DNA of 11,591 nt from JBAYNS01 sp041678625 (GCA_041678625.1 JBAYNS010000027.1:1-11591), one strand, 5' to 3'; counted from the stretch's first letter, positions 1 to 6,310 are shown. Program-made: numbers and translations. Notes: generated by a model not told the origin, from the sequence alone.

Positions 1-951
1 CTCCCCCGGTATGTCACGGCACGTGCGCTCCAGAATGGAGGGGTCTTCCCGCCATCCATCAGCATAGCGATCAAGAAGCTCCTGTATTTCCTGACATGCC
101 CACGTAATGTGGTGAATACCGTTTGTAATGGAATCAATGTGCTCTCCGGGGAACATGCTCCGGGATACCTGGCTGTGGATCCGGGAAACACCGCAGGTAT
201 AGTGACTCAAATGCATAGCGAGCAATGTCATGGAGAGACTCTCTTCACCGGCAAGCTTGCGAATATGCCACGGGAGCATATCGCCTACGACGCTATATGC
301 CATATCGTAGGGGAAGACATCGTGCCCCGCTTTCACAGGAGTATGTGTCGTGAAAGCGCATGATGGACGAACATTTTCATCGCGGTACTCGCGTTCACGC
401 AGAAGTTCGAGCGTGAGGAATGCCGCATGTCCTTCGTTCATATGATATGTACCAACATCCTGGTATCCCAGAGCACGCAGCAGGCGCACTCCACCGATAC
501 CCAGAACGACCTCCTGTTTTAAACGCATCGTGCCATCGCCTCCGTAGAGATACTTGGTGATATCGCGATCCTGCGGTTCGTTCTCCGGAAGATTGGTATC
601 CAAGAAGTACACGGGAATCGCGCCGCTCCCACTCACGAGCGTGTAGACCCATGCACCAACGTGTATATCACGCCCTTCGACAGTAACGGTAACCGTCTGC
701 GGAACGCGTTCCATAAAATCCGATGGGTTCCAGTTCACATCGTGATAATCCTGCGAACCATCCGGATGAATATGCTGGCTCATGTACCCATGCTGCCAAC
801 AGACCGTAACACAGCAGGCGGGTACCGAGAGATCGGCGCACGACCGCATCAGATCCGCGGCGAGCATGCCAAGCCCGCCGGCATACGTCGGCATACGACT
901 CTCTAAGCCGATTTCCATCGTGAAGTACGCGACTTTGAGTGTTGGTTTCAT
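1..951 (-). CDS. glgP: Alpha-glucan (glycogen/maltodextrin) phosphorylase, N-terminal part, cut by window edge
   Basis: This reading frame is open for 317 codons from ATG at 951 and runs off the window at base 1, so it is partial. The N-terminus VAYFTMEIGLES, then PTYAGGLGMLAADL, PVYFLDTNLPEN, LYGGDGTMRLKQE, TYHMNEGHAAF, GVSRIHSQVSR and ITNGIHHITWA are in the order seen in the short bacterial/archaeal type of glycosyltransferase family 35 phosphorylases. That family cleaves alpha-1,4-glucans with phosphate, giving glucose-1-phosphate in the cytoplasm; the pyridoxal-phosphate lysine lies in the missing C-terminal half. The gene is divergent from a phosphoglucomutase/phosphomannomutase, the next step for glucose-1-P. 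No Shine-Dalgarno precedes the start. A TATAAT box ends 8 nt before the ATG, so the mRNA is probably leaderless. The family call is strong; the substrate (glycogen or maltodextrin) is not determined. Confidence 0.9.
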   Translation of the reverse strand, partial: MKPTLKVAYFTMEIGLESRMPTYAGGLGMLAADLMRSCADLSVPACCVTVCWQHGYMSQHIHPDGSQDYHDVNWNPSDFMERVPQTVTVTVEGRDIHVGAWVYTLVSGSGAIPVYFLDTNLPENEPQDRDITKYLYGGDGTMRLKQEVVLGIGGVRLLRALGYQDVGTYHMNEGHAAFLTLELLREREYRDENVRPSCAFTTHTPVKAGHDVFPYDMAYSVVGDMLPWHIRKLAGEESLSMTLLAMHLSHYTCGVSRIHSQVSRSMFPGEHIDSITNGIHHITWACQEIQELLDRYADGWREDPSILERTCRDIPGE

Positions 952-959
952 CTAGTAAT

Positions 960-968
960 ATTATACCA
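960..968 (-). promoter_or_regulatory. Extended -10 promoter of the glucan phosphorylase gene, overlapped by a palindrome
   Basis: On the minus strand TG-G-TATAAT (968 to 960) ends 8 nt before the ATG at 951. No good -35 is visible; TGGTAA lies 17 nt upstream (988-983). A palindrome with 7-bp arms (965-971 and 973-979) overlaps the -10 box and could be an operator. The predicted transcript would start at or next to the start codon. Confidence 0.6.
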
Positions 969-998
969 TAAATTATGGTTAATTACCACTTCCACCTT

Positions 999-1067
999 TG
1001 TTCGTTATGAGTGCTTTGTTGCTCGTTTTGTAACGAACAACTAGCAACTATCAATCAGTAACGTACA
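999..1067. repeat. Inverted array of degenerate 7-nt repeats
   Basis: Left of centre, four consecutive heptads (from 999: TGTTCGT, TATGAGT, GCTTTGT, TGCTCGT) all end in GT. Right of centre, five consecutive heptads (from 1033: ACGAACA, ACTAGCA, ACTATCA, ATCAGTA, ACGTACA) all begin with A and four of them with AC, the complementary ending. The outer arms TTGTTCGTTA (998-1007) and TAACGAACAA (1031-1040) form a perfect 10-bp inverted repeat. The array fills the gap between two divergent genes and runs into the -10 box of the phosphomutase promoter. Confidence 0.6.
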
Positions 1068-1069
1068 AT
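1064..1069 (+). promoter_or_regulatory. -10 box of the phosphomutase gene (leaderless layout)
   Basis: TACAAT ends 7 nt before the ATG at 1077, and no ribosome binding site lies between. The -35 is weak (TAGCAA, 16 nt upstream). The spacing places the transcription start at or near the A of the ATG. Confidence 0.5.
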
Positions 1070-1076
1070 ACGCACA

Positions 1077-2462
1077 ATGCAAAATCTTGATCCTCACATC
1101 TTTCGAGCGTACGACATCCGCGGAACAGTTCCTGCACAACTCAACGAAGAAGCTTTCCGGCTGATCGGCCAGGCATTCGGCTCTCTTCTGCGTGAACGGT
1201 ATGCAGTGGAACATCCAACTGTTGCCGTTGGTCGGGATATGCGCACGCACAGTCCGGCATTCGAGGCAGCGCTCACAGAAGGATTGATGAGTACCGGATG
1301 TCGGGTCCTTTTGATTGGCCAGACGCCGAGCCCCGTGAATTACTTCACAATTTGTTCCCGTAAGCTTGATGCCGGCATTCAAATTACCGCCAGTCACAAT
1401 GAGCCGGAATTTAACGGAGCAAAGCTGCAGGTTCGCGAAGCCGAGGCTTTTTCCGGAGACGATCTGCAAACACTGCGTTCAAGGATTGAAACGGGAGATT
1501 TTCTCATTGGTGAAGGTACTCAAGAGGAAATTGACACCATCACACCATACAAGGAGCGCATGCTCACAATGTTCGGTGGTATTGGTAAAGGACTCCACAT
1601 TGCCATTGATAATGGCAACGGTGTAACTGGCCCTGTCTATAACACCATCCTGAAAGAACTCGGCTTTGAGCTGACGGAACTCTATGCAGAACCCGATGGA
1701 ACATTCCCCAATCACCTTGCAGATCCAAGCCAGCACAAAACGCTCAAAGAGCTTACAAAGACTGTGCCGGATACCGGCGTACACTGCGGAATCGCCTTTG
1801 ATGGAGATGGAGATCGTGTGGGCTTTGTGGATGAACAAGGCGCCATTCGTTCGGCAGATGACATCTTGTTACTCCTAGCACAGGACCACTTGCAACGTCA
1901 TCCCGGTGCTCCCATTGTCTTTACCGTGAGCAATTCCTCTACACTCGAAACGGAAATTGCGCAGTGGGGTGGCAAACCCGTCATGTGCATCGTCGGTCAT
2001 TCTTTTGTAGAGCACGCGATGCGTGAACACAACGCCCTTTTGGGCGGCGAACAGTCCGGTCATTTCTTCTGTGGTGAGGATTACTTCCCTTACGATGATG
2101 CATTCGTTGCCGCACTGCGTGTGTTGAAGATTTGCTCACAAGAGAGAAAACCCTTCTCACAATTGTTCGATGCTTTCCCGAAAGTGTACCAGGTCCCCGA
2201 ACTGCGCCCGCACTGCCCGGATGAGAAGAAAACGGATGTCGTCAAGCGTATTGTCAAACACTTCCAACAAGAAGGATACCCCGTCAACACGCTCGATGGT
2301 GCTCGCATCGATTTTGGTTCCGGTGCGTGGGCGGGGATCCGGCAAAGCAACACCGCCCCCCGTCTCTCTGTCTGTATGGAGGCGCGCAGCAAAGAACAGC
2401 TACAGGAAGTGGAAAACATTGTCCTTGCGCACCTGAAAACATATCCGGATATCCGCCTCTAG
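1077..2462 (+). CDS. Phosphomannomutase/phosphoglucomutase (alpha-D-phosphohexomutase)
   Basis: The 461-residue product has the usual family length and all four landmark motifs. These are the phosphoserine loop TASHNEPEFNGAK (104-116, S106 as phosphate carrier), the metal loop DGDGDR (242-247), the sugar-binding loop GGEQSGH (323-329) and the phosphate-binding loop RQSNTAPR (422-429). Two departures are visible: E109 where the family often has P (TASHNP), and A427 where RxSNTEP normally has E. The enzyme interconverts hexose-1- and hexose-6-phosphates. The divergent glucan phosphorylase next door makes glucose-1-P, which favours phosphoglucomutase activity, but dual mannose/glucose specificity is common in this family and cannot be resolved here. 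The ATG follows a TACAAT box by 7 nt without a Shine-Dalgarno. Confidence 0.93.
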   Translation: MQNLDPHIFRAYDIRGTVPAQLNEEAFRLIGQAFGSLLRERYAVEHPTVAVGRDMRTHSPAFEAALTEGLMSTGCRVLLIGQTPSPVNYFTICSRKLDAGIQITASHNEPEFNGAKLQVREAEAFSGDDLQTLRSRIETGDFLIGEGTQEEIDTITPYKERMLTMFGGIGKGLHIAIDNGNGVTGPVYNTILKELGFELTELYAEPDGTFPNHLADPSQHKTLKELTKTVPDTGVHCGIAFDGDGDRVGFVDEQGAIRSADDILLLLAQDHLQRHPGAPIVFTVSNSSTLETEIAQWGGKPVMCIVGHSFVEHAMREHNALLGGEQSGHFFCGEDYFPYDDAFVAALRVLKICSQERKPFSQLFDAFPKVYQVPELRPHCPDEKKTDVVKRIVKHFQQEGYPVNTLDGARIDFGSGAWAGIRQSNTAPRLSVCMEARSKEQLQEVENIVLAHLKTYPDIRL

Positions 2463-2489
2463 GGACTACCTTTCCGACAGTATATTCTG

Positions 2490-2495
2490 TATACT
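2490..2495 (+). promoter_or_regulatory. -10 box of the small acidic protein gene
   Basis: TATACT ends exactly 7 nt before the ATG at 2503, the same spacing as at the phosphomutase gene. No convincing -35 is seen. The box supports starting the small gene at 2503 rather than at the in-frame ATG at 2551. Confidence 0.45.
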
Positions 2496-2502
2496 GATAT
2501 AG

Positions 2503-2682
2503 ATGTGGCCATTCTGTAGAAAGCCAAAACCCACTGGCATCAAAAAATCTATGGAACGGCTCATTGCCGGATTCGTCATTGGCGGCGCAATCGGTTCCAT
2601 TTTGGGGCGCAAACTCCTGGATATGAACGATGAAGAAGAGGATCTGGATGAAGCGCAGGAGTCGGAAGACGATGAGATTTAA
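2503..2682 (+). CDS. Small membrane-anchored acidic protein (YtxH-like layout)
   Basis: The frame encodes 59 residues from ATG 2503, or 43 from the in-frame ATG 2551. The longer form is preferred because a TATACT box lies 7 nt upstream. The layout is a short basic head (MWPFCRKPKPTGIKKS), one glycine-rich hydrophobic segment (about residues 19-35, LIAGFVIGGAIGSILG) and a strongly acidic tail (about residues 40-59). A glycine-rich helix followed by a charged tail resembles YtxH-type small membrane proteins, but the similarity is only of layout and no function is assigned. Its TAA stop shares bases with the stop of the convergent asparaginase gene (TTAA at 2679-2682). Composition and an uninterrupted frame support a real gene. 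Confidence 0.6.
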   Translation: MWPFCRKPKPTGIKKSMERLIAGFVIGGAIGSILGRKLLDMNDEEEDLDEAQESEDDEI

Positions 2683-3677
2683 CGCCATTCATCCATCTCT
2701 CCAGCCAGACTCTTTGCGAGTAGATCACGGAGGTGTTTGCTGTTGTGTGTTTGCCTGATGGCCCACATGAGTTTTACGGTTGCACATTCAAACGTCATAT
2801 TGGCACCGGAAATCACGCCCAAACGCTCAAGTGTGAGCTGTTTATGATAACAATGAAGATCGACTTTGCCACGGAGTGCCTGCGAAGTTAAAAGCACAGG
2901 AATCCCCTGCTTCGTCACGGTGCGCAGCCAATCATACAGATGTACCGGAATCATGCCGGGTCCGTATGTCCGCAGGACGATGCCATGCGGTTCGCTCGCC
3001 AGCACCGCGTCTAAAAAGCGGTCGCTCATGCCCGGATGCATACTCAAAAGCACAACATTGGGATCGAAATCCGGACGGCATTTGAGTGTGCGCTTTCTGC
3101 GCACTATGCGATGACCCGCCAAATGCACCTCCATGTTGAACTCCGCCAGCGCGGCACAGGTGAGCGTATCGAATGTTCTGAAGAGCGACTGGTCGACTTT
3201 CTTTGCGCGATTGCCGCGCAGCACCCGTGGCCCCATGACAACACACACTTCTGCAATATCCAGCTGAGCCGCACGAATGGCGTAAATGAGATTCATGCGG
3301 CCATCCCCTGCAATATCATTAATGGGATGAATCGCTCCTGTAAGAATGACGGGTTTGCTGAGGCCCTGTAATGCAAAGCTCAACGCTGCTGCCGTGTAAC
3401 TCATGGTATTAGCACCATGCACAACAACAAACCCTTCAAAATCATCGTAGATTTGACCAATCTTTAAGGCGATCTCCACCCAATTATTGGGTGTGATTTC
3501 CGAAGAACCTACATTCGCTAGTGAAAAGAACTTGAGTGCGACTTCCCGTTGCAATTCCGGCAAAAACCGATGGATCTCATTTAAAGATTCAATGGGCTCA
3601 ATACGACCGGTCTTCTGGTTGACCTTCATCCCAATTGATCCTCCAACGTACAAAATAGCAATCTTCGACCGTGGCAT
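2679..3677 (-). CDS. ansA: Type I L-asparaginase-like protein with altered active-site residues
   Basis: The 332-residue product aligns by eye along its length with cytoplasmic type I asparaginases such as E. coli AnsA. Shared blocks are ILYVGGSIGM (8-17), SSEITPNNW (58-66), VVHGANTMSYTAAALSF (85-101), KPVILTGA (108-115), GDGRMNL (124-130) and VLRGNRAKK (152-160). The family hydrolyses asparagine to aspartate and ammonia. The catalytic residues differ. The first nucleophile threonine (GGTIGM) is S14. The catalytic Thr-Asp pair of HGTDTM is A89-N90, read directly as GCT AAT. D of the LMDSS block is G57. The catalytic lysine region (NRAKK) is kept. The enzyme may be inactive, use Ser14 differently, or act on another substrate. 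The start is ATG 3677, 6 nt after a TAGACT box with a good -35. It converges on the small gene upstream of base 2682. Confidence 0.85.
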   Translation of the reverse strand: MPRSKIAILYVGGSIGMKVNQKTGRIEPIESLNEIHRFLPELQREVALKFFSLANVGSSEITPNNWVEIALKIGQIYDDFEGFVVVHGANTMSYTAAALSFALQGLSKPVILTGAIHPINDIAGDGRMNLIYAIRAAQLDIAEVCVVMGPRVLRGNRAKKVDQSLFRTFDTLTCAALAEFNMEVHLAGHRIVRRKRTLKCRPDFDPNVVLLSMHPGMSDRFLDAVLASEPHGIVLRTYGPGMIPVHLYDWLRTVTKQGIPVLLTSQALRGKVDLHCYHKQLTLERLGVISGANMTFECATVKLMWAIRQTHNSKHLRDLLAKSLAGEMDEWR

Positions 3678-3683
3678 AGATGC

Positions 3684-3711
3684 AGTCTACTCATCAACCT
3701 CTTTTTGGCAA
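3684..3711 (-). promoter_or_regulatory. Promoter of the asparaginase-like gene
   Basis: On the minus strand the -35 TTGCCA (3711-3706), a 16-nt spacer and the -10 TAGACT (3689-3684) are followed after 6 nt by the ATG at 3677. This is a good two-box promoter placed so that the message should be leaderless. Confidence 0.6.
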
Positions 3712-3757
3712 GACGGAAAGAAAAGTTTCCTTTGCATTACCCGTGTTTTCGATGATT

Positions 3758-4339
3758 TTATTTCTCTAACAAGCGTGCGACCTCCTGAACGGTCTCATCC
3801 AGAGCGCCTTCTTTATTGACGATCTGGTGATCGCAAAGATCTGCATAGGTAAGCTCCCGTTCCATACTGGCGATGCGACGCGTGAGTTCCTCTTCGGACA
3901 TCGGTGCCCGGGCGCGAATATGCGCAATGAGTTGTTCTTTATTCTCCGGAAAGATGAATACGGACTCCAGAGCATACACCGCATCTGCACCGCGGAAAAA
4001 GTGATGAGCGCGGATACTATCGAATCCCTGCACATCTACTTCACGCACGACAATTTTTCCCTGTTCAATCGGTGGAATGATTTCCTCAATGAGTGTGCCG
4101 TAGCGCGCGCCACCGTGCACCACCGCCCATTCCAGCAGTGCGTTCTCTTCAATCAGTCGATCGAATGCTGTATCGGAAACAAACCGGTAAAGCTCATCCC
4201 TCTCTCCGGCACGACGCGGACGCGTAGTGGCACTACGCGGGAAGTGCCATTCGGAATGACGTTCTCGCAGTTTTTTGAGGATGACGCTCTTTCCCACCCC
4301 GCTGGGACCGATGATCAGAACAAGTTTTCCATTCTGCAT
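3758..4339 (-). CDS. gmk: Guanylate kinase
   Basis: The 193-residue product is slightly short for the family (about 200-210). It carries the P-loop GPSGVGKS (11-18), the GMP-binding segment SATTRPRRAGE (36-46), then EWAVVHGGARYGTL and VVREVDVQG, and the C-terminal block RIASMERELTYADLCDHQIVN. It phosphorylates GMP to GDP with ATP in the cytoplasm and is essential in nucleotide metabolism. In the VVREVDVQG block an arginine stands where ILDIDVQG-type sequences usually have a hydrophobic or acidic residue. The start ATG 4339 is chosen over an in-frame TTG at 4348, because a TAGGAT box ends 8 nt before the ATG and overlaps that TTG. An AGGA at similar distance is the only Shine-Dalgarno alternative. 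Confidence 0.92.
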   Translation of the reverse strand: MQNGKLVLIIGPSGVGKSVILKKLRERHSEWHFPRSATTRPRRAGERDELYRFVSDTAFDRLIEENALLEWAVVHGGARYGTLIEEIIPPIEQGKIVVREVDVQGFDSIRAHHFFRGADAVYALESVFIFPENKEQLIAHIRARAPMSEEELTRRIASMERELTYADLCDHQIVNKEGALDETVQEVARLLEK

Positions 4340-4436
4340 GCCCGGCAATCCTATCGCACCTGTTGCGGAGAAACCAGACTTCCCTGTTCCGTAAGTATTT
4401 TACACTGTGCAAAGGGTGGTGAAAACGTAGCGTTCG

Positions 4437-4445
4437 TGCTATAAT
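4437..4445 (+). promoter_or_regulatory. Extended -10 promoter of the structured RNA
   Basis: TG-C-TATAAT is a perfect extended -10 box. A weak -35 (TGGTGA) lies 17 nt upstream at 4417-4422. No start codon lies at the 6-8 nt distance used by the protein genes, and the first transcribed base is expected near 4452. Confidence 0.65.
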
Positions 4446-4451
4446 AATCGG

Positions 4452-4786
4452 ATTCGTTCCTTCATATTCCCGTAGGGAGATGAGAGAAGTGACGCCACGA
4501 AACGCATGGCCTGCGCGGCTTTACGCTTTGCATCCTCATGCTGCGTGGTTTCATTCCTGAGGCGCAGCTTCAGGCGCAGATCCTTGTGGTCAGTGTCAAA
4601 GTCACTTCTCTCACCTCCCTGCCTCACTCACACACATACACAACGTCCTCCTTCGGGATACCATCCGGAGGGCCGGTGCCCGAGCATTCGGGCCATAACA
4701 AACACACATACGGGACGGCACGCCCAACAGTGCCACAGTAGGGAGTAGGGGTATCTGCCCCCTGGTGGGCAGATGCCCCGTTTTTT
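4452..4786 (+). ncRNA. Probable structured noncoding RNA of about 335 nt, family not recognised
   Basis: The unit is bounded by an extended -10 promoter and a strong intrinsic terminator. Its backbone is a 20-bp helix with a single A-C mismatch between 4474-4493 and 4601-4620. Inside this, CCACG (4495-4499) pairs with CGTGG (4544-4548), and GCATG (4504-4508) with CATGC (4537-4541). After the long helix come A/C-rich linkers carrying the repeat ACACACATAC (4630-4639 and 4702-4711). These alternate with hairpins: CCTCC/GGAGG (4647-4651/4667-4671) enclosing GGAT/ATCC, GCCCGA/TCGGGC (4678-4683/4688-4693), and GGCAC/GTGCC (4717-4721/4730-4734). I looked for the signatures of RNase P RNA, tmRNA, SRP RNA and rRNA and did not find them. 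The octamer GTAGGGAG occurs twice (4472 and 4738), so both copies could compete for CTCCCT (4615-4620). No sense gene follows closely, so it appears to be a free RNA. Confidence 0.6.
4748..4786 (+). terminator. Intrinsic terminator of the structured RNA
   Basis: A 13-bp stem with one G-T wobble (4748-4760 with 4767-4779) closes a 6-nt loop and is followed by G and six T (4781-4786). The T-run exists only in the plus orientation, which fixes the transcribed strand. Confidence 0.88.
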
Positions 4787-4908
4787 GTGTTAACGCTTCG
4801 ACTGAAGTAGGAGGGGAAATATTGCCCGAGATGGCTCTATTTGTGTGACGAGGCCACAGCCCGAGAAACTGTATATGTCGTGTTAGACGATCGTTGCAAA
4901 AAACGTTT

Positions 4909-5196
4909 TTATTCCTTAGCTTGCCCGAGTATTGCTAGCACTTCATCAGTTTTACCCTCATGAAAAACTCGTTCAATTTTGTCTCTTGTCTCAGCAACAC
5001 GAACCCCTGCAGCCTGTGGTCCTTCTGTTTCTATAAGTTCAAGAATCTCCTGCTGTATACCGAAGGCATCGGAATGGTGTTCTTCCCAATCTGAGATTTC
5101 AGTTACGCAACATAATGCACTATGTATTTCTCTTGATAATTTTGTTGATGGTACGATCATTTCTGCCCCAGAAATGGGATTCTTTACTGTTTCCAT
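4909..5196 (-). CDS. Hypothetical protein, 95 residues
   Basis: I do not recognise a family. The product is soluble and acidic, with no membrane segment or signal peptide. Its second half (about residues 45-95) looks helical and charged (IQQEILELIETEGPQ, RVAETRDKIERVFHEG, DEVLAILGQAKE). The pair CC at 29-30 is isolated and does not suggest a metal site. The start ATG 5196 lies about 31 nt after a good promoter, so this gene, unlike several neighbours, would have a short untranslated leader, but that leader contains no evident Shine-Dalgarno. The gene follows the DUF389 gene on the same strand, with its own promoter in the gap. Confidence 0.65.
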   Translation of the reverse strand: METVKNPISGAEMIVPSTKLSREIHSALCCVTEISDWEEHHSDAFGIQQEILELIETEGPQAAGVRVAETRDKIERVFHEGKTDEVLAILGQAKE

Positions 5197-5227
5197 AATG
5201 CTTTAAAGGAATGAAACAAAGGTGCAT

Positions 5228-5255
5228 ATTCTATCGTAGAAAAAGATTTCTGCAA
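5228..5255 (-). promoter_or_regulatory. Promoter of the 95-residue hypothetical gene
   Basis: On the minus strand the -35 TTGCAG (5255-5250), a 16-nt spacer and the -10 TAGAAT (5233-5228) lie between the DUF389 stop and the ATG at 5196. The predicted leader is about 25 nt. Confidence 0.55.
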
Positions 5256-5261
5256 TGTCGC

Positions 5262-5948
5262 CTAACTTGCCGTATTGTGATCAATAGCCTTTTCCTCCGC
5301 CTTGCCAGCATCTAGGAACCCAAGGATCCAGAATACTAAAAACGCCGCCATACATATGCCGATGAAGTTCGCCCCAAAGAGCACAAGGGAATTTTTTACA
5401 AGCACATATTGCCCCAAGGCAATGCCGATACCCGCCGCACAGAGCGGCGGCAGGAGCGAGACAGCAATTGCCACCCCGGCAATGGTGGGTGCCAGATTTT
5501 TCTTCACCCAGGCAAATGCCCCCGCAACTCCGCTGCAGAACGCAATGAAGATATAGATACCCGGACTGATTTGATCCGGTATCCACGATACCACGTTATA
5601 TGCGCGGGAAAGCACGTATGTGAGCATCATGGCTATGCCCATAACAATAAGAATGGACAGCGCCAGAATCTTGAGCGACCGCACGGTACCGCGGATGTTG
5701 CCGGAAACCAGAGCAAGAGAAAGCGTGAGAATGGGGATCATGAGCGGCGCCAGAATCATTCCGCCAATTACCACGGCAACGTTATCGAGCAGGAGCCCCG
5801 GCGTTACAATCAGCGTTGCGAGAAGAAGGAGCATGTAATATCCGCTCTTGATTGTCCCCTGAGATATCAGACTTGTGATCGCCTCTTGCTGTTCCTTTTT
5901 GGTTGCTTCCAGAAGTGACGAGCTGCGCCGCCAGAAAAAGATGTTCAT
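5262..5948 (-). CDS. DUF389 family multi-pass membrane protein
   Basis: The 228-residue product has a short charged N-terminus and about six hydrophobic segments (roughly residues 36-54, 57-80, 91-113, 127-146, 152-178 and 187-211). The core motifs of DUF389 (TIGR00341-type) proteins are visible: VIGGMILAPLMIPIL and APTIAGVAIAVSLLPPLCAAG. These proteins sit in the cytoplasmic membrane and have no established function. The frame stays open upstream into tRNA-Ala, so the start was set at ATG 5948 (MNIFFWRRSS). The longer version would be translated from tRNA sequence and is rejected. A weak TACAAA box (5962-5957) ends 8 nt before this ATG. Transcription may also read through from the two tRNAs upstream. 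Confidence 0.88.
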   Translation of the reverse strand: MNIFFWRRSSSLLEATKKEQQEAITSLISQGTIKSGYYMLLLLATLIVTPGLLLDNVAVVIGGMILAPLMIPILTLSLALVSGNIRGTVRSLKILALSILIVMGIAMMLTYVLSRAYNVVSWIPDQISPGIYIFIAFCSGVAGAFAWVKKNLAPTIAGVAIAVSLLPPLCAAGIGIALGQYVLVKNSLVLFGANFIGICMAAFLVFWILGFLDAGKAEEKAIDHNTAS

Positions 5949-6007
5949 GACTGTATTTTGTACACGAAACACACCGAAAATGCTACTACCTGGTGTGGAG
6001 TGTTGAT

Positions 6008-6084
6008 TGGTGGAGCTAGCGAGATTCGAACTCGCGACCCTCTGCATGCCATGCAGATGCTCTAGCCAGCTGAGCTATAGCCCC
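6008..6084 (-). tRNA. tRNA-Ala, anticodon GGC
   Basis: A full cloverleaf is visible on the minus strand. The acceptor GGGGCTA pairs with TAGCTCC, including the G3-U70 wobble that marks alanine tRNAs. The D stem is GCTC/GAGC. The anticodon stem TCTGC/GCAGA closes the loop ATGGCAT (anticodon GGC). The T stem GCGAG/CTCGC closes TTCGAAT. The 3' ACCA is encoded. It lies 9 nt downstream of tRNA-Arg and is probably cotranscribed with it. Confidence 0.97.
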
Positions 6085-6093
6085 ACGGTAATA

Positions 6094-6171
6094 TGGTGCG
6101 CCCGGCAGGATTCGAACCTGCGATCTCCTGGACCGCAACCAGACGCTCTATCCAGACTGAGCTACGGGCGC
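6094..6171 (-). tRNA. tRNA-Arg, anticodon GCG
   Basis: A full cloverleaf is visible on the minus strand. The acceptor is GCGCCCG/CGGGCGC and the D stem GCTC/GAGC. The anticodon stem TCTGG/CCAGG closes the loop TTGCGGT (anticodon GCG, G37). The variable loop is AGATC, the T stem GCAGG/CCTGC, and the ACCA is encoded. Most bacteria read CGN arginine codons with an ACG anticodon deaminated to inosine by TadA; here a G at position 34 is encoded instead. Confidence 0.95.
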
Positions 6172-6201
6172 ACGAAAACTTCTCTTTGAAAGAGCCACGA
6201 A

Positions 6202-6230
6202 AGGGTAGCACCACCCTAAAAATGAAACAA
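6202..6230 (-). promoter_or_regulatory. Promoter of the tRNA-Arg/tRNA-Ala pair
   Basis: On the minus strand TTGTTT (6230-6225), a 17-nt spacer and TACCCT (6207-6202) with an upstream TG extension lie about 30 nt before the 5' end of tRNA-Arg. The AGGGT/ACCCT arms around the -10 (6202-6206 and 6213-6217) form a short inverted repeat. Confidence 0.5.
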
Positions 6231-6287
6231 ATTCTTCATGGGCAAAATGCATAGACAATTACTCCCATAAGATTATTGACTTATATA

Positions 6288-6293
6288 TATAAT
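6288..6293 (+). promoter_or_regulatory. -10 box upstream of the interrupted tRNA-like gene
   Basis: A TATAAT box lies in an AT-rich stretch 17 nt before the tRNA-like 5' end at 6311. No -35 is at the right distance; a TTGACT at 6276-6281 is too close to pair with it. Confidence 0.4.
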
Positions 6294-6310
6294 TATTGGA
6301 AATTATCTTT

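Noticed and set aside
4439..4627. Minus-strand frame of 62 codons starting with GTG within the structured RNA region, with fairly coding-like composition
   Set aside because: It overlaps the 20-bp complementary arms, has no minus-strand promoter, and the terminator T-run works only in the plus direction. It remains a minor possibility.
4452..4786. Structured RNA as tmRNA, RNase P RNA or SRP RNA
   Set aside because: No tRNA-like ends or tag frame, no RNase P conserved core words, and no SRP tetraloop domain could be found by eye on either strand.
4787..4908. Gap after the structured RNA, checked for small genes
   Set aside because: No open frame with plausible start and content, no tRNA, and only a GGAGGGG run without a start codon at useful distance.
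4899..4910. AAAAACGTTTTT palindrome near the end of the 95-residue gene, considered as a terminator
   Set aside because: The arms leave no loop for a hairpin, so it cannot act as an intrinsic terminator.
5949..6047. Upstream extension of the DUF389 frame
   Set aside because: It reads into the tRNA-Ala gene and adds residues unlike the family; ATG 5948 gives a natural N-terminus.
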